A stretch of 64,000 bases of DNA. Origin: Diogma glabrata (lineage: Eukaryota > Arthropoda > Insecta > Diptera > Cylindrotomidae). Both the position numbers and the translations under genes were made by a program. The notes under the pieces were generated by a model. That model ran no database searches and had not been told where the DNA came from. It worked only from the letters and a program-made list of their open reading frames with translations. Location: contig CAVNZG010001017.1 in assembly GCA_963693315.1 (NCBI GenBank), positions 1 to 64,000 on the forward strand, in the 5' to 3' direction. This document shows positions 56,137 to 64,000 of this stretch, in pieces; the stretch's first letter is position 1; each line of letters begins with the position of its first letter.

Positions 56137-59100
56137 TTATTCTATTAATCCAAACTGATGAGTAAATTCTCGATGCTTGTTTGTAGGTAGACCCTTTGTT
56201 AGTGAATCAGCTAAATTTGTTTTGCTTGAAACGTATGTTAGCTTTACATTATCTCTTTCTATCGCCTGCTTAACGAATCCTTTATAGACTTCAATGTGCT
56301 TCGTTCTTGCCGAAATTGAATTATTTGTTGCAAATGCCATTGCACCTTTATTGTCACAAAAAATGTTAATTGGTTTATTAATTTCACCAAAAATACCTTC
56401 AAAGAAATGTTTTATCCAGAGCGCCTCTTGTGTTGCCACCTTCATTGCCATGTATTCCGCTTCCACTGTTGATGCTGTCACATCACCCTGCTTTCTGGAA
56501 CACCAAGTAATAGCTGCACCCTACGCCATAAAAACATATCCTGATGTGGATTTTCTATCATCACGGTCACTAGCATAATCTGAATCAGTGAATCCATAAA
56601 CTCCACCACCTTGCCTCTTATATTGTAGTTTATAATTTAAAGTACCCTTTAGGTACCTCATCACACGCTTTACTGCACTCCAATGCGCTTCACCAGCACA
56701 ATTGTTGTATCGGCTTAATGCATTCACCGCAAAGCAAATATCTGGTCGTGTTATTTGCGATGCAAACAACAAGCTTCCAATTGCAGCCTGATATGGGATG
56801 TTTTTCATTTCCATGATTTCTTCTTGAGTTTTTGGAGCCATTTCCTTGCTCAGTTTCTGATTTGCATCCATTGGTGTTGATACTGGATTACAATCACTCA
56901 TGCTGTACCGCTTCAATATGGATTCAATATATTGTGCTTGATCTAATTGCAACTCACCAGCCTCCTTATTATATGTTACCCGTATGCCTAAAACAGATGA
57001 TATATGCCCCATGTCCTTCATCTTAAAATTTCTGTTCAAAACCGTCTTGAGTTTGTTAACCATTTCAACGTCATTTGCGAAAATTAAAATATCGTCAACG
57101 TATATGGCGAGAAATAACATAAACTGCTTTTGTTTGTTCACCATTGAGTAGATACACTGGTCCGCTGCCAAACGCTCTAGACCAAAATCTAACAATACCT
57201 GATTTAGACTCTCGTTCCACACTCGGCTTGCTTGTTTGAGGCCATATAACGATTTTACCAGCCTGCATACTTTATTTGAGCCATCTTCATATCCCTTTGG
57301 TTGATTCATATAAATTTCCTCATTTAAGTTTCCATTCAAAAACGCCGTTACAGCATCCATCTGCTGTATATCGAGATTAAATTTTACTGCCAGCGCAAAT
57401 AAACATCTCACAGAGCTATATCTTACTACTGGCGCAAAAGTTTCATGGTAATCAATTTCCCTCTCTTTGCGAAAACCCTCTCACAACCAGTCTGGCCTTA
57501 TAGCGTGAGATTTTACCATTCGTTTCCAATTTAGTTTTGTACACCCATTTACAGTCAATGGGCTTTTTATCTCTAGGTAAATCGGTTAGTATCCACGTTT
57601 CGTTTTCAATCAATGCATTGTATTCTTCATCCATTGCCTGACGCCACTTCATTGAGTCAGCCCGACTCAAAGCTTGTTCCATTGTAACTGGGTCATCTAT
57701 TTCTTGCCCAGTCATAACATAGAAATTCTGCATTTGATTTGCGATTCTGCCTGAACGTCTAATTTCGTTTGCATTGTCTGTAATCGATTCCTCATCTTCA
57801 ATGATCCAATTTGGATCTATTCTTGTCTCATCCAACTGTGACTCAGTTGAATCAGTAAAAAATTCTTCTTCATCTTCCACTGAATCAATTGTTCTGATGT
57901 CGGTTTCATTTATGCCAAACAATGACTGACCCATCAAATTTTCTTCCACCATTCCTTCTTCATTCACTTGACATTCTTCCACTGATTCAACATTCGTGAC
58001 TACGTTTGATGAATCCTCTTGAATGTTGTTATGAAAACCTGCTGTGACACCTTCATTATTTTCAGCTGGCAAGAATAAAAAAGAATTATTAATTTGATTT
58101 GAATTTTCAATTACCTTGACATCTTTTTCTTCGATGAATACAACATCTCTGCTTATCAATATCTTCCTGGTGCTTTGGTTAAACAGCCGATATGCTTTTG
58201 TCTCGTTGCTATACCCTACCATAGTACATTCAATTGATTTGCTGTCTAATTTACGTCGCTTCTCCTTCGGAACGTGAACCATGGCTTTACACCCAAACAC
58301 ACGAAACATGGATACATTCGCTACTTTTCCACTCCAAATTTCTTCCGGAGTCTTATCTCCTGTACCTTTACACGATGTGCGATTTGTCATATATGTTGCT
58401 GTGCTAATTGCCTCAGCCTAAAATTCCAGCGGCAAATTCGAATCCAGCAGCATACATCGTGCCTTTTCAACTAGCGTTCTATTCATTCTTTCTGCTAGGC
58501 CGTTTTGCTCAGGTGTGTAAGGTGCAGTCTTTTGATGTATGATTCCAGACTTTTCCAAATATTTTGTTAAAGATGTATTGCAGTATTCTGTCCCATTGTC
58601 GGTTCGTAGTGTTTTTATTGTTTTTCCAGTTTGATTCTCGACTTGAGCTTTGAAATCTTCAAACTTTTCTTTCACTTGTGATTTTTCTTGTAGATTATAT
58701 ACGAAAACTTTCCTGCTAAAATCATCTATAAAAGTTAAAAAATATTTAGCCTCACCAAAAGATTTCTGTTGCATCGGCCCACATATGTCCGAATGCACCA
58801 ATTGTAATAAATCGGTTGCCCTTGTGCCCTCATGCTTGAATGATTGCCTTGTTTGTTTCCCTTTGATGCAAGTAATACATTTGGAAAATGATTTTTCTGA
58901 AAAATTCATGCCTTGTACACAGGTTCTCATCCATTTCATATTTTCCAAATTGATGTGGCCAAGCCGTCGATGCCATAATTCTGGTTCTAATTTTTTTACT
59001 TCCTCAGTTGTTGGAACAATTTCTGTTTGAAGATTTACTTCTTGATGAATCACATCGAGTTTAAATAATCCACCTTCACTCGTTCCCGTTGCTAAAATTT

Positions 59101-60184
59101 CTCCGTTGCTATTTGTGATTTTGTATTTATCTTCACTATCGAAAATCGTTCTTAGCCCTCGTTTTAGTAACGCTTTGACAGAAATCAAATTCGCTGTGAG
59201 ATTCGGTACGTATAAAACGTCATGTAACGTTGCATTGACAAATTTTGATCCATTGCTTATAGTTAAATCTACAGTTCCACTATATTCAATTTTAAGTCGC
59301 TCGTTATTTCCGACAATGACTTCACTTTGCGGTGCTGGTCCAGTGCGTTTCAAAATTGATTTCTGAAACGTCATATGCCGACTTGCACCCGAATCAATAT
59401 ACCAAACGTTGGGTTTACTTTCAATTGAATATAACGTTACACACATTGCCAATCTTTCCTCATATTCCTTTTTAAATTTTCCTTTACTAGGACAATCCTT
59501 TTTATAATGACCCTTTTGACCACATGAATAACATGAGAAAAATTTCTTTTTCTTATTGTTCGAACTAAACTTTCCTTTAGTATGATTTTTCGCCACTAAA
59601 GCCTGATCTTCATTTTTCACTGTAACACTACTAATTGGATCATATGCCTGCAATAATCTCGATGTCAATTCATCCACTGTATAATCTTTACCCGAACCAT
59701 CTAATGCCAATTTAAACGCACTATATTCTTGTGGCAGACCATTTAAAATAAACGTACACTCTACATTGTCCGGAATTTCCATGCCACAGTCTTTCACTCT
59801 TTGCCATTGACTGAGATGTGCATGAACATATGTTTCAACTGAATTGAAATCCGACAATTTGAGGTTAGTCAACCTTGATAACGCATCACCACTGAATTGT
59901 GAACTTTTGCTTTCAAATGTTTTAGCTAATTTATCCCATGCCAATTTTGCCGTAGTACAGTCATCAATTATCTGCATATGTCGTGGTTCCAACAACAAAA
60001 ATAATTCGCCAATGGCTTTTTCATTTTTTTCTAAGTCTGTTGGAGCTGTTGTCAACGTAAATTGACCCCACAAACCACGTGCTCGAAGGTATGCACTCGC
60101 AGTTCTTTTCCACGACTCATAATTTTCGCGACCCTTCAATTTTTCAAACGTATGCACGACACCCGCACTGTTATTTAAACTCAT
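56137..60184 (-). pseudogene. copia gag-pol with three lesions
   Basis: Starts at ATG 60184 (MSLNNSAGVVHTFEKLKGRE). Gag ends in the knuckle CYSCGQKGHYKKDC. Protease WYIDSGASRHMT. Integrase HRRLGHINLENMKW, C..C..GKQTR zinc region, core HSDICGPM...FIDDFSRK...RTDNGTEYC...NGLAERMNR. Reverse transcriptase LKQASRVWNE, AIYVDDILIFA. RNase H GFTDSDYASDRDDRKSTSGY, STVEAEYMA, SDSLTKGL-like ADSLTKGLP. Lesions: TGG to TAG after PLEF (58416), an extra T near 57480 (RLVVRGF then REIDYHETFAPVVR), and CAG to TAG after YVFMA (56521). Otherwise full length. Confidence 0.93.
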
Positions 60185-60544
60185 TTTGCAATAAAAATAT
60201 GTCCACCAAAAATCAACAAAAATTGTTATCTAAATCAATATTCTTTTTTAAATAATCACATTTATTTTAACCTGATTTTACCTTGACACATTTGTTCGCA
60301 AAAATCACATAACACACGTGTTTTACTTTACAGAATATTGTTTATATCACTGCACAAACATGAAAAATTTAATCTTTCCTTATCGGCACACAAATCAACC
60401 ATCGGATTTTAATTTTTATATTAAAATGATCTTACGATTTTCCAATATGGAAAACAGTTTTTATTTCCTAAGAAAACTAATTTTTTCTATTAAAAAACTA
60501 AACTTTAACCTTTTAATTCACATACGTGCTCTGGGCCCATAACC

Positions 60545-60729
60545 TATTGGGTTTTATGGAACGTGAATAAAAATACGTGTGTATTATACAAAGGTAAAAA
60601 CCGAACAGAAAATATATTTGAAGCCTGTTAATACCAATTACAATGTTTGACATTCTTAAAACTAAAACGTGCGACATCTATTACAATAATTGTTAAGTTA
60701 TATTTCTTTTGTCCTTAAACAATTCAATA
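60545..60729 (-). repeat. copia 5' LTR
   Basis: Partner of 55739-55923. The adjacent primer-binding site is at 60530-60544. Confidence 0.93.
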
Positions 60730-60788
60730 TATTTCAATTAGATTTAGTTTAAATTTTTATTTTACCCCACAATGTAATATCCAAGTTC

Positions 60789-60905
60789 TTTTGTGAACTG
60801 GATTTTGTGTTGCCGTGATGGCTGTTTTAATATTCTTTTTATATACAATTCTGGTAGTTTTTCTGTGATTGTAACAAAACACCTGGAAAAACACAAGTAT
60901 TATAA
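60789..60905 (-). pseudogene. CHMP7: duplicated CHMP7-like 5' exon
   Basis: Nearly identical (about one base in 115) to 55613-55728. Minus strand: acceptor TTTTTCCAG then VTITEKLPELYIKRILKQPS, RQHKIQFTKE, then departs. A local tandem duplication; the copia element inserted at the end of the left unit. Confidence 0.65.
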
Positions 60906-60986
60906 ATGAATATTTTATTTGGATTTAGATTAAATTATTATTATTCGGCTTGAAAACTTACTAATGTAAACACACATTTTAGAATG

Positions 60987-61158
60987 TGTTATATGTTTCC
61001 CCGAATGGTACATTGGGTTTAATGCATATAGGGTTAGACAGAAAAGGCAATTGTCATCTCTCTTAATTAACCGCTCGAATTGTTAACACTTATTTTAATA
61101 AAGTTAAATTAATTAAAATATAAACGTATTTATTTTAATAATACAACCAACCACAACA
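60987..61158 (+). repeat. gypsy-3 5' LTR
   Basis: Begins TGTTATATGTTTCCCCGAAT and ends ...CAACCACAACA (TG..CA). Immediately followed by TGGTGTCAAGTGTGG (61159-61173), the usual start of the internal region and primer-binding site of many gypsy elements. About 172 bp. The 3' LTR lies outside the window. Confidence 0.6.
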
Positions 61159-61307
61159 TGGTGTCAAGTGTGGTAAATTGAAATAAAGCATATTCAATTT
61201 AATACCTATTTCGTATTGTTAAATTCGTAGCAATTACAAGTAGATTTATTTACATCCAGTAAGTGAGGTTATAATTATTTAAACTCAGAAATAAATATTT
61301 TTCTAAA

Positions 61308-63746
61308 ATGGATGAAAACATGATGCAATTTATTAAACAACAAACAGAAACTATGCAAGAAATGGCACGTCAATTAAAAATTATGACGGCAAAAGATGCA
61401 AGATCACTTGTTGAGGTTAAATCTCCAACTAACATTCCTTGGCCATCTCCATTGAATGTAGAATCGGGTGATATTCGAGAAAATTTCGAAATGTTTAAGT
61501 CAAACTGGACTGATTATTGTATAGCAACTGGAATAAATATTTGGCCAGCAAATCAGAACAGGCAGAAGGCAAGCACCATGCTTTCAGCGATTGGAGTCCA
61601 AGCAAAAGCTAAGTATATGAATTTTGGACTGACGGACGCCGAAAAAGAATCGGATACTATTGCTCTAGATGCAATTGAGAAATATTTAATTGCAAATTCA
61701 AATGTCATTTATGACAGATATATTTTTAATACAGCTAATCAAATGGAAAATGAAAATTTCGATATATATTTGATTAGACTAAAGCGTCTTTTAAAATTAT
61801 GTAATTATCCTGCAAATATGTCAGAAGAATTACTAAGAGATCGCATTGTTGTGGGCATTCGAAATCAATCAGTGAAAAAGAAGCTAATGGAAAAGAATGA
61901 TTTAACTCTTCAACAATCAATCGATACTTGTAAGATAAGTGAAGTAACTCAAAGTCGAATCAATAATATGATTGAAAATACATCACCTAGTGAAGCTTCA
62001 GTGAGCAAAATTCAAAAATACAAATCGAAGGCACTACAAACTAAATCACTTCAGAAATGTCGTTTTTGCGGTAATAAACATAAATTTGAAAAAGATTTGT
62101 GTCCAGCCATAAATCACGTGTGCAAAACATGTAATTACAAACATCATTACGAATCATGTTGTCGTTATAAAAATAAAGCAGCTAAAAAGTCATCTTCTAC
62201 TGACTATACGAATCAAATACCAAAGAAAGTCAACCAAATTGATTACAATAAATTCGAAAACAGTGATGATGATGAAGACAAGTTTCAAGTATGCAAAATT
62301 AATTCTAATGGTGAAAATAAAGTGACAGCAACACTTTGTTTAAAATTTAATAAGATATGGCAAAATATTGAATGTATGCTAGATACAGGATCGAATGCAT
62401 CTCTCATAGGCTGGAATCAATATATTCAGCTGATGAACGATCCAAACCGAAAGCTACTTCCATCAAGACAAGCTCTCATCGATTGTAATCAAAATCCTAT
62501 ACCATCAGTTGGTGAAGTGCACATTCCTTGTAAAATTGACAATAAAAAATATACTTTGGTGTTTCAAATTATAAAACGAAATCATCAACCACTATTATCG
62601 TCAAATGCATGTTCCGTGCTAAAGCTGATAACATACAGTTCGGAGGTCAACAATTATCCAATTCCTTCAAATGAGAACATTGTTAAAACCATTGAAAGCA
62701 AAAATAAGGAAACAACTGAAACAAATTTTATAATAAGAGGAAATGCTGCACAAATAGTTCAAAAATATTCCGACATTTTTGAAGGTTACGGCACAATCCC
62801 TGGAGAAGTGGAACTGGAAATTGATGAAAATGTCGTACCAGTTATCCAAAACGCTCGACGAATCCCAGTGGCATACCGTAATCAATTGAAGGATGAACTA
62901 GAACGACTGGTTTCTCAAAATATAATTGAGAAAATGGAGCAACATACTGATTGGGTGAGTAACATACTGATAGTTAAACGAAACCATTCTTTTCGCATAT
63001 GTTTAGATCCGATTCCGCTGAATAAGGCTTTAAAACGTCCCAACTATCAATTTACAACCATTGATGAAGTGCTACCAGAACTTGGAAGAGCGAAAGTATT
63101 TTCAACCTGTGACGCTAAAAAAGGGTTTTGGCAAGTAAAACTTACCGAATCCAGCAGCAAACTAACATGCTTTTGGACACCCTTTGGAAGATACAAATGG
63201 TTACGTATGCCATTTGGTATATCATCAGCACCGGAAATTTTCCAAATGAAAATGTATCAAATTATTCAAGATCTTCCTGGTGTAGAGGTCCTAGCAGACG
63301 ATTTATTAATATTTGGTCGTGGTGATACAATCGAAGAAGCAATAATTGACCATGACAGAAATCTGGAGAAGTTATTTATTCGTCTTCGAGAAAATAATGT
63401 CAAACTGAATAAGGCAAAATTAATTCTCTGTCGAAACTCAGTAAAATTTTTTGGTCATGTACTATCAAATAATGGTTTGCAAGCGGATGAATCAAAAATT
63501 GCCGCGATTAAAGATATGAAATCACCTACAGACAAAGCAGAATTGCAAAGGTTTATAGGTATGGTTACCTATTTGTCAAGATATATTAAGGGTTTAAGTA
63601 CTGAGTTCACATCATTGCGAGAACTTATACGAGATAAAACACCCTGGAAATGGACAGAAACTGAGGAGGCAGAATATCATAAAATTAAATCAATGGTATC
63701 AGATATCAAATCTCTAGGCTATTTTGACAACAAAAATCCATCATAA
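61308..63746 (+). CDS. gypsy-3 gag-pol, fused frame
   Basis: 812 residues from ATG 61308 (MDENMMQFIKQQTETMQEMA). Gag with FEMFKSNWTDYCIATGI and LIRLKRLLKLCNYPANMSEE; cysteine-rich nucleocapsid CRFCGNKHKFEKDLC...CKTCNYKHHYESCC. Protease CMLDTGSNASLIGW. RT: ARRIPVAYRNQLKDELERLV, WVSNILIVKRNHSFRICLDP, FSTCDAKKGFWQVKL, MPFGISSAPEIFQ, catalytic ADDLLIFG, FFGHVLSNNGLQ. Gag and pol share one frame, as in the Mag/K02A2.6-like lineage. The frame ends at 63746 by a small indel just before RNase H. Confidence 0.9.
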   Translation: MDENMMQFIKQQTETMQEMARQLKIMTAKDARSLVEVKSPTNIPWPSPLNVESGDIRENFEMFKSNWTDYCIATGINIWPANQNRQKASTMLSAIGVQAKAKYMNFGLTDAEKESDTIALDAIEKYLIANSNVIYDRYIFNTANQMENENFDIYLIRLKRLLKLCNYPANMSEELLRDRIVVGIRNQSVKKKLMEKNDLTLQQSIDTCKISEVTQSRINNMIENTSPSEASVSKIQKYKSKALQTKSLQKCRFCGNKHKFEKDLCPAINHVCKTCNYKHHYESCCRYKNKAAKKSSSTDYTNQIPKKVNQIDYNKFENSDDDEDKFQVCKINSNGENKVTATLCLKFNKIWQNIECMLDTGSNASLIGWNQYIQLMNDPNRKLLPSRQALIDCNQNPIPSVGEVHIPCKIDNKKYTLVFQIIKRNHQPLLSSNACSVLKLITYSSEVNNYPIPSNENIVKTIESKNKETTETNFIIRGNAAQIVQKYSDIFEGYGTIPGEVELEIDENVVPVIQNARRIPVAYRNQLKDELERLVSQNIIEKMEQHTDWVSNILIVKRNHSFRICLDPIPLNKALKRPNYQFTTIDEVLPELGRAKVFSTCDAKKGFWQVKLTESSSKLTCFWTPFGRYKWLRMPFGISSAPEIFQMKMYQIIQDLPGVEVLADDLLIFGRGDTIEEAIIDHDRNLEKLFIRLRENNVKLNKAKLILCRNSVKFFGHVLSNNGLQADESKIAAIKDMKSPTDKAELQRFIGMVTYLSRYIKGLSTEFTSLRELIRDKTPWKWTETEEAEYHKIKSMVSDIKSLGYFDNKNPS

Positions 63747-64000
63747 TAGAATGCGATTCTAGCAGTATTGGATTAGGAGCAGCAATGATCCAAAATGATA
63801 AAGTAATATGTTATGCATCCAGAACATTATCTGCTACTGAAAGAAACTATGCGCAGATTGAAAAGGAGCTTTTAGCCATTGTTTTCGCATGCAAACGCTT
63901 TGATCAAATGATTGTGGGTCATACATGTGTTGTGAGGACAGATCATAAGCCGCTAATCAATATATTCAATAAAACACTTTTAAAATCTCCTAAAAGACTA
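63747..64000 (+). pseudogene. gypsy-3 RNase H, shifted frame, cut by window end
   Basis: After the slip at AAAATCCATCATAATAG, another frame continues ECDSSSIGLGAAMIQNDKVI, CYASRTLSATERNYAQIEKE, LLAIVFACKRFDQMIVG, RTDHKPLINIF. These are the RNase H motifs (D-S, E, D). The element runs on beyond 64000, where integrase and the 3' LTR are expected. Confidence 0.9.

Larger units (their letters stand above)
55739..60729 (-). mobile_element. copia retrotransposon, 4991 bp, TSD TATTT
   Basis: Two 185-bp LTRs, 55739-55923 (3' LTR) and 60545-60729 (5' LTR), appear identical by eye and end in TATTG...CAATA. The 5-bp target duplication TATTT is at 55734-55738 and 60730-60734. Next to the 5' LTR the minus strand reads GGTTATGGGCCCAG (plus 60530-60544), the classic copia primer-binding site matching an internal part of initiator tRNA-Met. 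It inserted near the 5' exon of the CHMP7-like gene. Confidence 0.95.

Overview
The window looks like an AT-rich insect nuclear genome, dominated by transposable elements. The evidence is short GT-AG introns of about 60 nt, TATA boxes, AATAAA signals, copia/gypsy/non-LTR/Penelope-type retroelements, and repeat families typical of insects (a GGTTCCGT...GGAACCC element and a GAAGTCGGTTAA repeat). There is no operon structure, no ribosome binding sites and no CRISPR array. I cannot resolve the order or species. Very few loci look like host genes: a three-exon small secreted protein (11950-12425), a single-BIR IAP-like protein (13503-13877), a two-exon Myb/SANT-like protein (26099-26698), and decayed copies of an uncharacterised family (about 4820-8224), a poly-Q gene (17068-17545) and CHMP7 (54474-55735).

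Layout. 1-4225: long (TA)n tracts with a 247-bp inverted-repeat element and a 2.76-kb near-perfect palindrome carrying two mirror copies of a transposase-like exon, plus a tRNA-derived SINE-like unit. 4226-9970: a broken uncharacterised gene split by a 2.4-kb element with about 288-bp tandem units, then foldback sequences. 10554-18120: a B-family DNA polymerase fragment, the secreted-protein gene, the BIR gene, MITEs, a triplicated 298-bp unit, the poly-Q pseudogene and a promoter-like region. 18212-26700: a chain of inverted-repeat elements joined by (TA)n tracts, and a tandem duplication that ends in the Myb/SANT gene. 26763-30245: a jockey-like non-LTR element on the minus strand. 30265-33000: a foldback MITE, a long hairpin and a deleted mariner.

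33218-50427: three decayed retroelement blocks. Gypsy-1 (33218-38366) has a SAP-domain gag and its zinc knuckle is split by a non-LTR fragment. Penelope-type GIY-YIG fragments lie at 38367-41040. Gypsy-2 (about 41100-50427) has an extra small predicted myristoylated membrane protein upstream of gag, and a 5-kb insertion between protease and RT. 50428-54004: a second jockey-like copy, nearly identical to the first but in the opposite orientation. 54474-60905: a CHMP7 pseudogene region carrying a copia element (55739-60729) with apparently identical LTRs and a TATTT target duplication. 60987-64000: the 5' LTR and gag-pol of a third gypsy element that runs off the window.

The clearest structural theme is that several unrelated inverted-repeat elements end exactly at (TA)n tracts. 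In one case the order of events can be read: a 1.9-kb tandem duplication came first, and two foldback elements then entered the TA tract of only one copy. No single locus is obviously a complete, new, multi-gene system. The best candidates for new biology are the TA-tract-targeted elements, a 29-nt stem-loop shared by unrelated loci, the small membrane ORF of gypsy-2, and the small secreted protein.
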